From Porphyridium purpureum (Eukaryota; Rhodophyta; Bangiophyceae; Porphyridiales; Porphyridiaceae), in the NCBI GenBank assembly GCA_008690995.1, contig VRMN01000010.1, positions 434,001-498,000 of the forward strand: a DNA stretch of 64,000 nt. The letters run 5' to 3'. Below are positions 18,098 through 28,638 of the stretch, one piece after another; position 1 is the stretch's first letter, and the number at the start of each line of letters is the position of its first letter. The notes below the pieces were generated by a model. It was not told the origin of the DNA. It saw only the letters and a list, made by a program, of their open reading frames with translations, and searched no databases. A program made the position numbers and the translations under genes.

Positions 18098-20878
18098 TTA
18101 CCACGAGCCCCGCTCTGGAATGGCAAAGACGAGATGCTCAACACCCCACCCAGCCTTTGCCGCATCTTGCTTAAACTTTGACTGCATTTTCTTAGCATTC
18201 TGCAGTGCTTGCTTCAACCTTTCCCTGCGCTCGCTCTCAACCTGGGACAGCTCCGGCTCGCGAGTGGCTCCACGATTCCAGATCAAACGGCCACCCATGT
18301 TGAGCACCGGATCAAGCCACGTCCCGCTTCCAGTGCTTTGCCTTCTCTGCAAATCCATCGACCGTCGCTCGCTGCGCAAGAGTCGGATCAAGTACGCGCG
18401 TGTCATCAGAGCACACAGAACGTCGGGGCTTCTAGCATCCTTGTGTAGTACAATCCTGACCGTGTACGGATTCGGCACGGCACCGCCGCTCGCGGACGAA
18501 AGCGAAGCAGCCTTGGCCCTTGTGTCCCTTTCGTAGTTCACCATAAACTTTTCGGATCCAAAAATGGAGAGCAGCGACTCGAGCTCCTGCGGTGTCGCGA
18601 CCATCTTGCTGACCGATGTGAAAGTACCCCACGGACAGTTTTGCGGTGGCAGAAAAATACGCTCGTGCTTGTTAACCTGCTCAGGTGACATGATTTGCCA
18701 CTGCTTGTTTGTCTGATTTTTGCCCCTTTCCTTTCCATCCCCATCGCTCGAGCTACGAAGGTACTCTTTGATCACGAGGCACGCACGCTCCGGATTGAAC
18801 GTGCGGAAGACCACCTGTCTCAACTCGGCGTAAATGGCGGCGATATCGAGCGACGATAGCACCACGTAAGCCGCGAGCACGCGCGTGCGGTCGAGGTTGA
18901 ATGATTTGCTCAGCCGCACGCCAAATGTCATGCCAATCAAATCTGCCACGACGATCTGTGCCTCGCCCTTTGCCGTGATATTGCCCATATTGTCGCGGCT
19001 CCCGCCAAACGAGCGGTACATGGCGTTGCGCGTTGCTGAAGCAGTCAGCATAGACGTTTGCTTGAGGGTGGTGGCCAGCGAAGCCAGGACCACGAACGAC
19101 GCCGGAAAGATCTGTGTGATAATTTCCAGTCCGTTTCCCACCGCATACATGAGCGCCGACCGGAAACGCCACCGCTTCGGGTCAACGTCAAAGTGCTTTC
19201 CTTTGCCTCCCGCCCAAGCCATTTTGCCCACTCGACCCAGGCCGTCCTTGATGATCCAGGACACCGTGGCCGCCTGTCCAATCTTACCAGACTTGATTCC
19301 GACCGCGAGTAACAAGGCTTGAGTTCCGAACACACCGACGGTCGCGGACATGATCCGCTGCACAAAGCGCCACGCCGAAAAACTGTAATAATCTGGACTC
19401 ACGTCTTCCGGAATGAACGCATGCTTAAGCAGCGCGAACTGATGCTGAAGAAAGCGCCGCAGGGCCAGCTCATCGTCGCTTTCTCCGGCCATCGCATCTC
19501 TCCCGCCACCCAGCACCTGTTTCTTCATATCAAACGAGCGCGTTTCGTCATTCCACTCGAGCTCGTTCACGCGCGGACCGAAAATATCCGCAACGATGCG
19601 CCGCTTGGACGCGGTCGCCGCGTGTGCAGAACGCGAAAGCAGGCCTGCCATGCTGTTTGCTGCGACAACCCCACTCACCGCAAAGGCTAGTGATCCCAGG
19701 TTCGGAGAAGGCCGCAATTGAGTGAAAGGCGCATGCGGAGCTACGCCATGGCGGGTGTAGAGGGAAAGAACCGTGCGACACGAGAGTGCGCCGATCGTAA
19801 TTTCGCGGCGAAATTCATCCATTATGGATGCGAATGATGCGCGGCTCTTGCCTAGACGCAGTATGTGCTGCAATCTCGCCAGCGCACGCGTCTCTGACCG
19901 AGAGCCGTTACTCAAGCCACGCAAGCACGCTCGCTGCGCAAGGGTGACTGCATTGTACTGCATGTTGATGATCCCGTAATCCGTTGGAAGTGCCGGCATT
20001 CTCAAGGGGCTCGGTACCGGTTCGCCGCGATGCCGCACACGTGCGTACGCCTTGCAGCGATGCAAAGCCCAAGCGGTATTGTCAAATTCACGGGCCGCGC
20101 TCCTTTCTGCACCGAAAAGCCAGATGGCGCCGATGCGACGCGCAAAGTCTCCACAGATCTCTAGCGCCGATGCGCCGACTTGCGATGGAGATAGCAGCAA
20201 AAGATCGCTGTGCATTCTCTGCAAACGGCTCTGCAGATCATTTATGCAGCCCGCCTCGTCGCGGTCTCTCTCCGTGAGCGGCCGTTCGGCGCCCGCTGAT
20301 CCGGTCACAGCCGCGTACATTCTGTCTGACAGGACATACACTGGGACCAGCCTGACTCCCTGCGCGACGCACGCGCTGACCGCACGCGCGAACACCTCGT
20401 GATCAAGCAAGCGGCACATGCCAGCCGGCACGTACACCACGGCGGTCCGCTCCCCGGCGCCCGCGCGCGCATGCACGAGTCTCCTCCGCAGCTCTTCCCC
20501 ACCGCACGGCGCGCGCGCGCGATCCGCCTCGACGGCACATCCCTCACACGCATACGCGCTGCGTCTCGACTCGCCTCGATTCCGACGCTGTTGCCGTTGC
20601 CGTTGCCGAGCAGATGCCACCACCACGTTGCGCGGTCGGCTCGCAAGCCGCCCCGCCTCTTCCCCAGCGCCGGGCACCCGCTGCCGCACTACATGCACAG
20701 GCACTGCCACAAAGCATGGCATGTCCATCGCGCGCATCCACTCCACTATCACCACCACCACCACCACCACCACCACGCCGATCTTCTCCTTCCCGCTTCT
20801 CCCCGTCTTGCTCTCTCTCCACACGACTCCGATCGAGCCGCGTGGGGCCGCACCGCGCATGCCCCATTCCATTGCCAT
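18098..20878 (-). CDS. RUS/DUF647 protein with N-terminal photolyase-like domain
   Basis: Up to 926 residues. Residues ~490-700 carry the ROOT UVB SENSITIVE (DUF647) domain: FIPEDVSPDYYSFSAWRFVQ, GIKSGKIGQAATVSWIIKDG, a KHFDVDPKRWR block, and LATTLKQTSMLTASATRNAM with hydrophobic segments. RUS proteins act in plant UV-B responses, auxin transport and vitamin B6-linked signalling, often in plastids. Residues ~144-300 look like the alpha/beta antenna domain of photolyase/cryptochrome: TAVVYVPAG..., VRLVPVYVLSDRM, HSDLLLLSPSQVGASAL, IGAIWLFGAE, and an LPTDYG segment at the domain exit. The FAD-binding photolyase half is absent. The start is uncertain: the first ATG is used, but a (GTG)n tract gives a polyvaline run; ATGs at 20737 or 20722 are alternatives. 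Confidence 0.85.
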   Translation of the reverse strand: MAMEWGMRGAAPRGSIGVVWRESKTGRSGKEKIGVVVVVVVVVIVEWMRAMDMPCFVAVPVHVVRQRVPGAGEEAGRLASRPRNVVVASARQRQRQQRRNRGESRRSAYACEGCAVEADRARAPCGGEELRRRLVHARAGAGERTAVVYVPAGMCRLLDHEVFARAVSACVAQGVRLVPVYVLSDRMYAAVTGSAGAERPLTERDRDEAGCINDLQSRLQRMHSDLLLLSPSQVGASALEICGDFARRIGAIWLFGAERSAAREFDNTAWALHRCKAYARVRHRGEPVPSPLRMPALPTDYGIINMQYNAVTLAQRACLRGLSNGSRSETRALARLQHILRLGKSRASFASIMDEFRREITIGALSCRTVLSLYTRHGVAPHAPFTQLRPSPNLGSLAFAVSGVVAANSMAGLLSRSAHAATASKRRIVADIFGPRVNELEWNDETRSFDMKKQVLGGGRDAMAGESDDELALRRFLQHQFALLKHAFIPEDVSPDYYSFSAWRFVQRIMSATVGVFGTQALLLAVGIKSGKIGQAATVSWIIKDGLGRVGKMAWAGGKGKHFDVDPKRWRFRSALMYAVGNGLEIITQIFPASFVVLASLATTLKQTSMLTASATRNAMYRSFGGSRDNMGNITAKGEAQIVVADLIGMTFGVRLSKSFNLDRTRVLAAYVVLSSLDIAAIYAELRQVVFRTFNPERACLVIKEYLRSSSDGDGKERGKNQTNKQWQIMSPEQVNKHERIFLPPQNCPWGTFTSVSKMVATPQELESLLSIFGSEKFMVNYERDTRAKAASLSSASGGAVPNPYTVRIVLHKDARSPDVLCALMTRAYLIRLLRSERRSMDLQRRQSTGSGTWLDPVLNMGGRLIWNRGATREPELSQVESERRERLKQALQNAKKMQSKFKQDAAKAGWGVEHLVFAIPERGSW

Positions 20879-21869
20879 CCCACGCGCCGCGCTGATTCAT
20901 CCGCCCCAATTCATCACATTCACTGTACACCCAACACACTGTACTTCCGCTACGAGCGCTCCGGTTCAGCCGCGTGCATGGTCGCTTGCTCCCGCGTTGA
21001 ACAGGAGCAGCCGCCGCCGCGTCTCTCGTCTTTGATCTTGCTCGTGGCCGCAAGTCCTCCGACATGGTGGGATCATCCGCTCGCTGACGGCATCGTGACA
21101 CGCGATGCGACGAGGCGCGTGCGGGAGTCGCGGTTGGACAGTGAGAGGCTGAGGAGAGACTGTTTGGTCGTGGGTTCGGGAGAAGGAAGCGAGGGCTGTG
21201 GGCATGGCAACCGCGAGCCGCTGGACGCGACGACATCGCACGCATGTGCTCGAACAACCGCCGTGTCCAGCCGGCGCACATTCTCCCGCGCGCGCTTTCA
21301 TCGCGCCCACGCACGCGGGGAAGCATGTATATACACACAGAGACAAGCGCTCCATTTTCACACCACGTCCATGTCGCCCGCCCGCGACACACACACACGC
21401 GCCACGCGCTCGCACCGACTGCCCGCCAGCGCTTGCCACGCGTGAATGCGCACATTCCATACGCATCCCTTTACATAGGTACAGCGGGGTGTCCAGCGCT
21501 GCGGTGATAAGGTACAGTTGAATGTTCTGTCTCGAGGTACAGCGGGGTTTTCATGTGAGCGCGCGTTTTTCCGTGGCGTCGACATTTTTGGTGCGGCGTT
21601 TGTGGTTTTGTTGGGGGGGCGAGGAAGAACGTGTTTTGGCGCGCTTGGTTGAGAGGAGGGAGAGAGAGAGAGAGAGAAGGACAGTGGGAAGGAAGGACAG
21701 AGTGGACAGAGAGAATAGAGAGGACGCGCAGGTCTCTCTGAGTGCAGTCGTGCGTGTGTAAGTGTGTACGAGTGTTTGTGGAGTGACTGAGAGAGGAGAG
21801 AAGGTGGGAACGCGGTGGGTTGGACATTGGGTAGGGTGTGGAGTTCATTGGGAGACGCACGACGGAAAG
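20879..21869. promoter_or_regulatory. divergent intergenic region, RUS gene / H2A.Z
   Basis: About 1 kb between divergently oriented genes. A 'tatatacacacaga' stretch occurs near 21328, a CA run near 21390 and a long GA microsatellite at about 21660-21680. The sequence includes a short direct repeat ('ggtacag..ggg') near 21478-21545. Open frames here carry no recognisable features. Confidence 0.45.
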
Positions 21870-22319
21870 ATGGTGGCAGATAGTAAGAAGGTGGACGCAG
21901 GAAAGGCGGGAGTGGGCGCGGAGGCTGCGGTAGGCAAGGAGGGCGGGAAGGAGAAGAGCGCCAGCGGGACGACGATCTCGCGGTCGATGCGCGCGGGCTT
22001 GCAGTTTCCAGTCGGGCGCATTCATCGCTTTCTGAAGAACAAGACGGCGAGAAATGAGCGCGTCGGTGCCACCGCGGCCGTGTACACGGCGGCTATTCTC
22101 GAGTATTTAACGGCCGAGGTGCTGGAGCTCGCGGGAAACGCCGCAAAGGATCTCAAGGTGAAGCGCATCACGCCGCGCCATCTGCAACTAGCCATTCGCG
22201 GCGACGAAGAGCTGGACACGCTGGTCAAGGCAACCATTGCCGGTGGTGGCGTCATTCCGCACATCAACAAGGCGCTCACATCAAAACCGGGCAAGAAAAA
22301 AGCTCAGCCTCAAGAGTAA
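21870..22319 (+). CDS. H2A.Z: histone H2A.Z variant
   Basis: 149 residues from the ATG at 21870. After a ~45-residue Lys/Gly/Ala-rich tail the histone fold reads [20 protein letters not shown], then [40 protein letters not shown] and [20 protein letters not shown]. The [33 protein letters not shown] pattern and the VGATAAVY segment are diagnostic of H2A.Z rather than canonical H2A. The protein replaces H2A in nucleosomes near promoters and is deposited by SWR1. No SQEF/Y H2A.X tail is present. The N-terminal tail is somewhat longer than in animal H2A.Z. Confidence 0.96.
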   Translation: MVADSKKVDAGKAGVGAEAAVGKEGGKEKSASGTTISRSMRAGLQFPVGRIHRFLKNKTARNERVGATAAVYTAAILEYLTAEVLELAGNAAKDLKVKRITPRHLQLAIRGDEELDTLVKATIAGGGVIPHINKALTSKPGKKKAQPQE

Positions 22320-22507
22320 GCGCGAAATCGATCGAGACAACTATCCCTTCCCGCGCGCATGCGCCGCAGCCACGCTTTGAATCAGTATCCATCGACGTCT
22401 TGTTCGCCGGCTGTATCTCGCCGTCCATATTTTTCTTCTTCCTCCGGCCTCCTACGCGGCGGGGTTCGACGATATACAAGTCAAATACTCAGATTTCTTC
22501 AGCTAGC

Positions 22508-25500
22508 TCACAACTCGAATGCGTCCCCGTCAACCAAAGAGACGGCTATTGTATCCAGCGCACCACTGCCCCACACGTGAGACTCATCGCGCAAGGCTCG
22601 CATATTCCGCGCCGCCGTCGTGTACCTGTCGCTGGCAGCCAGTCGCGCCAAATTGCGCTGCAAGCGCTGCGCGGCCTGACTCAACTGGTGTGACGCCTCG
22701 CTGGCTTCACTCGTATCCTCCTGCTGCATGCGCACCCTATTGACCACAATCGAGAAAACAGGCTCTCCTGCAATCACCGCGTTTGTGTCCGGAAGAAGGG
22801 GCAGTAAGTCTTCCACCTGGACCAATTGTCCACTCTTCTCAATGATGCCAATGCACCGCACTGTGTCTGCGTGGGATGACACGTGATGCTGAGCGATGGC
22901 AAGCCACAATAATTTGCGCTGCGCGTCGTCCTGCACACGCAACGTCATCTCCTCCGCCTCTTGAATTTTGTCGGCCCGCAACGCCAGCGTTACTGCCTCA
23001 AACTGGAGCGATGGCATCCTCGAGTACAACCGAGCCGCAAGTAAGAGAGACTCAGAAGCAAGAGAACTATCTGTGCCGTCGCTGCCGCTATGCGCTGCGC
23101 TGCTCACGACATGCATCAATTCAAAAGAACATAAACTGGCCCATTCTTCTCTGCAATCCTCGCTCCCGGTGGGCCCTGTTTCCTCATCCACTCGTCTCGT
23201 ACATGCCAGCGCATGCGCGATGCGCTCCCAGTCCTTCAATCTCGTACCAATCGAAAACTCGTGTTCAATGCAAGCCCTCGCGAGCAGATTCCGATTCTTG
23301 TTTCGGCCATGAGGACGAAGCGCGGTGCCGATAACCCCTCGGATCGAATCAATCAATTTAAAGACAAGGCGCCCCACTTTTTCCTGCGCCGCCAGTGAGG
23401 TCGCCCCCCAGAACGTCTGGGCAATCTCACAGAGCACGCGCATGGCGAGCTCCTCCGTCCGATTGTCAGCATAATGTGTCGCACTCTCAAGCAGGGGCTC
23501 CAAAACATCTACCAGCGCTTCGGGAAAGTCCGCTGCGGCGACCGGCAAAATCTGCATGCAAAACTCTCGAGCAAATGCATCTCGCTCCTGTTTCTGTGCC
23601 TCAGGCAGAGCAACGGACTGCCACTCGCGCAGAGCGCTCATCATAAAATCGCTGTACCGATGCAAGAGCGGCGCTATTGTGCGCAGCACGGGCATCGCGG
23701 AATCGCTCCCACCACCCGCATTCAAGTCAGCACCACTGCTTCCGGGTCCGCCACCGCACAAAGCTGGGTGTGAGATGAGGTGCCGTGCGAGCGACATCGC
23801 CACGTCGGTGCAACCGTGCCGCAGGAGTAAATCTAGTACGAGCGTGGAATCGAGCTCATCCAAATGGTCCAAAATGAATACCATCAATTCTTCCCCGCAC
23901 TTCGACCTTGAAAGCATTGCGCCTGTCCCGCTTTTTCCTGCCGTAGCAACTGACGATAATGGGCTCACGCTCACGCGCCTGGCAAGAAACAGAACGGTTA
24001 GCGTACAAAGCACCACGCGCTGCGATGCGTACTGCTCTGTCGGAAACATTTCGTTGAGTCGGCGCACCAGAAAGTCCGCCACGTATGCGTCATTCTCTGG
24101 CGCACTGATGCTCATGAGGCGTAGCATAACCTTCTCTACGCTTGCCTTGTTCGTGTCGTGCGCACGCGCGAGCATGGCCACGGCCGATGCGATGTCACCC
24201 TGCTGAAAGGCTGCCTCGCTCCGGGCAATCAAGATCTCATCCAACATTTCGCGTTGCTGCAAAACGGAGCCCTTGCACGCTTGCACAAGCTCCAGAGCAA
24301 CCCGAAATTCTTGCTTATCTATTGCGCGGTGAATCATGGCACCGTACAAGACATCCCACGGCACATAGATCCCATGCAAGAGCCCAGTGCTCAAATTGAT
24401 CACCAGAGCGCAAAGAGAAGGAATAGGGCTTGAACCCGGACCGTTTCTATTCGCCATCACGTCCGCATCGTCTCCGGCAGGCATCGCAGAAGTCGAGTGT
24501 CTGGAGTCCAGGGCAATGAGTGAATATGACTGATGTAGATTCGAGCGTCTCATTATCTCGGGCGTTTGTAGATTCAAACGCAAGAGAACGTCGCCCGAAA
24601 TCAAACTCAGAAGTATAAGCTGAGATCCTGCCAGCAGAAGGGCCGTAAATGGAGCACTCGGAAGCACAAGAAGCGAAGGAAGCGACCAAACCTGGCGCTG
24701 ATGGTCATGCCATCCCCACCCAGGGAGCGTACGGTCCAAACACGCAGAAGATATGTGGCCATACCAATTGACACGCGAGCGGATCATTCGAGCAGCGGTT
24801 GGCTTGCCTGGAGATTTGTCTCCGGTCGTCTGACTCTTCATGTCTACCAAAACTCTGGCGAAGAAGAGCCCACGCTTGATTTTGCACACAAGAACGCGCC
24901 AGCCATCTGGACTCATGCTGGCAGCGCATACAAAGTTCTGTGGCGTTTCGGATACGTCTTTCTCGTGCACAAAATTCGACTTCTCCTCGTCTGGGAATGG
25001 TGCTGTCTCAAACGAATGAAAGAGTGCCGCGGCTCTTTGATTGAGTGAGCATGATGTAGCAGCAAGCCCCTGGGTGCTGGCCGTGTAAAACTGCTTCCAT
25101 ATCCCGTGCCGTACCCCGCTTCGCGATATGCTGACAAACAGGGCCGAATTATCTAACCGCAAGGGTTCAACATACAGAAGAAGAATCTCATTGCGTGCGT
25201 CCTGAGCCGCAGCTGGCAAGGCGTTCACAAACGGGTAAAGTGAATCTTCCAGCACACACAAGGCGGCCTCTCTCGTCGACACGGTGGCCGCTGGAGCGTC
25301 CAAGAGCTCGTGTATCTTTGCGAGACTGAACGAAACAGATAGCGCCAGAATGTGTCCTGATGTGGTTCCCAGCAAGATTTCGCGCGTGAGCGTTCTGCTG
25401 CTTGAATCACCTCGCAATGGCGCCGTTGTGGCGGTGGAGTCGGTAACATCAGGCACCCAGCATCCACATGATATACGCTCTGGCACAGAAGGCAGCACGT

Positions 25501-26248
25501 CATTCTTCAGGACAGCACTTCCGACACTCGCTTCATGCTCAAATCTTTTCAGCAATGTTTTCAGCGCGGAGGAAGCGTTCGAAAGAGGGATCACGACACT
25601 GGCACGGCTGGAGAACACGCACACTTCCACAGTTGGCTTTGTGGACGCTTCGGGGACGGGTTCAGCCCCGTCGCACGAGCGAATACATAAGACAAAGCGC
25701 AGTCCGTACTTGCCTTTTCCCGCCATCTCTTTTTCAACGCTTCGCTCTGATCGGCCTGAGGGTCGCGTGTCGGAGTCTGTGTCTGGAACGAGAAGATGAG
25801 GGCCAACTTGCTGATCCGCATGGAGCCGCTCCGCCTCCTTTTGCCTTTGCTTTGCTCTTTCTCGTTCCTGATCATCATGACGAGCCTTGCCAAACCCGAA
25901 CAGCCCGCGCAGCTGCTGCGTGTTCTTAGGCGACGCTTCCTTTGGATCCACGACTTGTTTGGATAGTAGCGGGATGACCATTCGTTCTGTCTCGCTTGCT
26001 GCCGCTGTCTGACCACTTCCTTGAGCGTCATTGGCGGCGTCCGGGGTAATTTCGAGGTACCGAACCACGTGGTAGCCATCGGCACGAGTGTGCACGACCG
26101 CGCTATCGCCCCAATGCGCCGGCGCCGCACTCCATGCTTCTACCACGTTGCCTGGCCCAAATGGGGCCGGCAATATGCGGGCAGTAACCGGTGCGATGTC
26201 ACTGGCTGTCTTGCCCGTGCCTGCGGGCCGCGGCTTGCTGTGATCCAT
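22508..26248 (-). CDS. VPS18: VPS18-like HOPS/CORVET core subunit, no RING domain
   Basis: About 1246 residues from the first ATG (MDHSKPRPAGTG). The N-terminal half should be a beta-propeller (ILLGTTSGHILALSVSFSLA and similar strands). The helical solenoid gives the identity. IDKQEFRVALELVQACKGS, EILIARSEAAFQQGDIASAV and SVEKVMLRLMS match the VPS18 segments where losses in one step feed the next repeat. Near the C-terminus come AVTLALRADKIQEAEEM, RKLLWLAIAQHHV and LVQVEDLLPLLPDTNAV, equivalent to the VPS18 'LLKIEDILPFFPDF' block, then a coiled coil. VPS18 tethers membranes in endosome-vacuole fusion. VPS18 normally ends in a RING finger; here the protein stops 30-40 residues after the coiled coil with no Cys/His cluster. 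Confidence 0.75.
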   Translation of the reverse strand: MDHSKPRPAGTGKTASDIAPVTARILPAPFGPGNVVEAWSAAPAHWGDSAVVHTRADGYHVVRYLEITPDAANDAQGSGQTAAASETERMVIPLLSKQVVDPKEASPKNTQQLRGLFGFGKARHDDQERERAKQRQKEAERLHADQQVGPHLLVPDTDSDTRPSGRSERSVEKEMAGKGKYGLRFVLCIRSCDGAEPVPEASTKPTVEVCVFSSRASVVIPLSNASSALKTLLKRFEHEASVGSAVLKNDVLPSVPERISCGCWVPDVTDSTATTAPLRGDSSSRTLTREILLGTTSGHILALSVSFSLAKIHELLDAPAATVSTREAALCVLEDSLYPFVNALPAAAQDARNEILLLYVEPLRLDNSALFVSISRSGVRHGIWKQFYTASTQGLAATSCSLNQRAAALFHSFETAPFPDEEKSNFVHEKDVSETPQNFVCAASMSPDGWRVLVCKIKRGLFFARVLVDMKSQTTGDKSPGKPTAARMIRSRVNWYGHISSACLDRTLPGWGWHDHQRQVWSLPSLLVLPSAPFTALLLAGSQLILLSLISGDVLLRLNLQTPEIMRRSNLHQSYSLIALDSRHSTSAMPAGDDADVMANRNGPGSSPIPSLCALVINLSTGLLHGIYVPWDVLYGAMIHRAIDKQEFRVALELVQACKGSVLQQREMLDEILIARSEAAFQQGDIASAVAMLARAHDTNKASVEKVMLRLMSISAPENDAYVADFLVRRLNEMFPTEQYASQRVVLCTLTVLFLARRVSVSPLSSVATAGKSGTGAMLSRSKCGEELMVFILDHLDELDSTLVLDLLLRHGCTDVAMSLARHLISHPALCGGGPGSSGADLNAGGGSDSAMPVLRTIAPLLHRYSDFMMSALREWQSVALPEAQKQERDAFAREFCMQILPVAAADFPEALVDVLEPLLESATHYADNRTEELAMRVLCEIAQTFWGATSLAAQEKVGRLVFKLIDSIRGVIGTALRPHGRNKNRNLLARACIEHEFSIGTRLKDWERIAHALACTRRVDEETGPTGSEDCREEWASLCSFELMHVVSSAAHSGSDGTDSSLASESLLLAARLYSRMPSLQFEAVTLALRADKIQEAEEMTLRVQDDAQRKLLWLAIAQHHVSSHADTVRCIGIIEKSGQLVQVEDLLPLLPDTNAVIAGEPVFSIVVNRVRMQQEDTSEASEASHQLSQAAQRLQRNLARLAASDRYTTAARNMRALRDESHVWGSGALDTIAVSLVDGDAFEL

Positions 26249-27430
26249 CACGTATCGGCCAGCACGGGAGCAAGCACGCACGTTGGGCTGCTTGCTTCAA
26301 TTCGTCAGCGGTTCACACGGCGTAGCGGATTTTATCATCAAAATTAGTCCTTTTTATGATACTGTCTTAACGGTTCTAAACCGATAAAAAGAGGCAAAGG
26401 TTTCCTTGTCGCAGTTCACCTGGTCATGCATCCCCTGGTGCTCGTATGCTCGCAGTTCGTTCTTTCCCTTGTTTTCTGCACAGGCTGCGCTGCGAAAGTG
26501 CAGTGCGGCCGCTACATGCCGATGCATTTCTGAGGCCAAAAATAAAATTTCGCCACAGTGAGGAGAAGGCTGGTGCTTGCAACGTTGTGAAATGCGATCC
26601 TCCGCGCTTTTTTTTTTTTTCATGTCCGCGTGCCCCGATGACCCGTGTGCAGCATGCTCGATACCCAAGGCACAAGCTAAGAGGATCTGATCCGACGCGA
26701 GACCCGCGCTGCTGAATCAAGCGATGTCATAGGAGCTCCTACGATAAGCCAACCGATCACGGACGACCACATAAAGCTTCGCAAAGGTACCCTAGAGATC
26801 TCTTTCTCTCGCTCTCCGCGATTTGATGGAGTCTCAGGAGCATTGTGATTACCGACGGGCGTTTCACCTTTGCACCGCATGCGCGCCTTTGCCTGTCCCG
26901 CTGAAAAGCCAGCATTTGGAAGTCACACCGCAGTCATGTATTCCTCAGCCCAAACTGAATCCGTCCGCCAAGCCGGCCTTTCTGTTCGCGCTTTAGCACG
27001 CTGCACTCCCTCATCGGGTCGTCGATAAATTGTCTTCCACTATCTTTGTCAAAGATCTGCCCGAGCGGCAAGCCTGTGCGTGCACGTTATTCGACGCCAT
27101 GTCTAGCACAGTCTGGAGCTCGCAGAGTGCGTTTTCTCACGCGCCGCAATCCGAGCCGGCAAGATCACTGCGTGCTGAAAAGCCACCAGGTCTATCCCGA
27201 CCTTCGCTGGCGGCCTAGTCCATCGCGTCTTCGCAGACGATACCCCCCCTTATCTCACACGCCGCACCCCTCCTGCTCTCCATCGACTCCTCCCTCAATA
27301 CGCGCATGCTCAGCTCGTAGTCATGCAGCATCACATGGCCATCCTATTGTAAAACCCCATTGTTTTCCTATGTACATCGCAGCTTATTCGGCACGAAACT
27401 GAACACAAAGTACAGTGCATTAGGAGAACG

Positions 27431-27727
27431 ATGGCGTTTGGGGCAGACGACGTTGCTCGGTTTCTTGTGCAGAGCACATGTGCTTGTGTGGATACACACA
27501 TTCGATGCGTCCTTGTGGATTTGTGGCCCAATGATTTCGCTGCTTGGCTCCGGTTTGTTGCGCAAACGCATTTCCGCCAAACACACATTTTGATTCCCTC
27601 GCCGCATGGCGTTGCGACGAACTGGTCCAGAAATGACCAGCATCGATTTGTGACGCTTCTCATCGCGCTCGTCCGGATCTGCACGCTGCTTCGCGTCACG
27701 AACATTGCTTTTTGTTTTATCGGCTGA
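27431..27727 (+). CDS. possible small protein, 98 codons
   Basis: An ATG-initiated frame of 98 residues lying alone in an otherwise empty interval. The sequence has alternating hydrophobic stretches (CVLVDLWPNDFAAWLRFVAQ and FVTLLIALVRICTLLRVTNI) and could be a small membrane-associated protein. The opposite strand is also open over the same bases. No family is recognised; it could be chance. Confidence 0.2.
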   Translation: MAFGADDVARFLVQSTCACVDTHIRCVLVDLWPNDFAAWLRFVAQTHFRQTHILIPSPHGVATNWSRNDQHRFVTLLIALVRICTLLRVTNIAFCFIG

Positions 27728-28104
27728 GTGTTTTGATGATTATCTAGCTCTCGGCCAAACGGCTCAAGGTATTTATTACATTCTACTACGAGTTGCATTG
27801 CAAATCAGAACGGAACAAAACAAGCTAACAAACATACATACGCACGCTACCTGTCGAGGCATGAAACGCACGCCAATGTGAAAGGATACAGAGATCAAAA
27901 TCGTCCGCTTGTATACAGGATTCACATACTGTGAATCCGCCGGAGCAAGTCCCTCAAGATACTATTGCGCGTGGGTCTCATTAGGCAGCAACCGAGCAGC
28001 ATCATCGGGATTAGCAGGACGTGAGCGTCAAAAAGGCAAAATCACGGCAACAAAATTGTACGCCAATTGCGCGCGTGAGACATTAAAATGATATTCGGAT
28101 ATCT

Positions 28105-28154
28105 CGGCATTCGGCATCGGCATCGGCATCGGCATCGGCATCGGCATCGGCATC
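28105..28154. repeat. (CGGCAT)n hexanucleotide repeat
   Basis: About seven perfect CGGCAT units preceded by one unit offset by a single T. On the opposite strand it would encode alternating Asp-Ala. It sits in the gene-poor interval about 480 bases beyond the 3' end of the methyltransferase gene. Confidence 0.9.
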
Positions 28155-28638
28155 TTCAATTGTGAGGTAGCCGGTCTGCAACACAACCGAGTTCTCAAGT
28201 GCTACTGCAGACTCGAGGCCTATTGTACGCGCAGAGCCGCAACCTTGACGCAACGGCAAAGGCTTGGCAGCGTAATCAAGTACCACCACACCAGGCACCG
28301 CTCATAGCTCGCAAAAACCGTGGGAATGGACTGCAAGATATTAAGGGCGTGCTTTCAGCCAGGCCCACCGAGCGTCGTTGATGCAGATGACTGCAGGTGC
28401 TGGGCTGACGTGTTGATTGAGTATAAACGCCACTAGCACCTTTGGGCCTACAGCCGTGCGCTCAAAGCGAGGCCAACTAGGCCAGCGTCACCCGCAGCCC
28501 ATCATACATGGGAATCACTCAACATCGCGGCCACACGTGACGGCAGCGGCTGACGGATCGGCGCAGCAGGTCTCGAAGATGGTGGGTATGACGCGCAAGG
28601 TAGCGTGCACAAGCAAGCGCCGGAAATACCGCCAGGAC

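Larger units (their letters stand above)
26249..28638. other. 2.4-kb gene-poor intergenic region
   Basis: No confident gene. Upstream of the VPS18-like ATG lies a short 'taacggttctaaaccgataaa' type cluster (26365-26390). A poly-T run is at about 26610-26621. A 98-codon ATG-initiated frame at 27431-27727 is listed separately. A hexanucleotide repeat occurs at 28105-28154. I found no tRNA-like B-box and no transposase motif. Confidence 0.4.

Noticed and set aside
20399-21455. Long open frames on both strands upstream and across the start of the RUS gene
   Set aside because: Composition driven by GC-rich DNA and trinucleotide repeats, no motifs, mutually overlapping.
22380-22480. tRNA-like B-box word (ggttcgac) near 22465
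   Set aside because: No matching A-box or acceptor stem in the surrounding bases.
28105-28154. CGGCAT repeat as a coding Asp-Ala repeat
   Set aside because: The surrounding frame is only about 70 codons with no other support; treated as a microsatellite.
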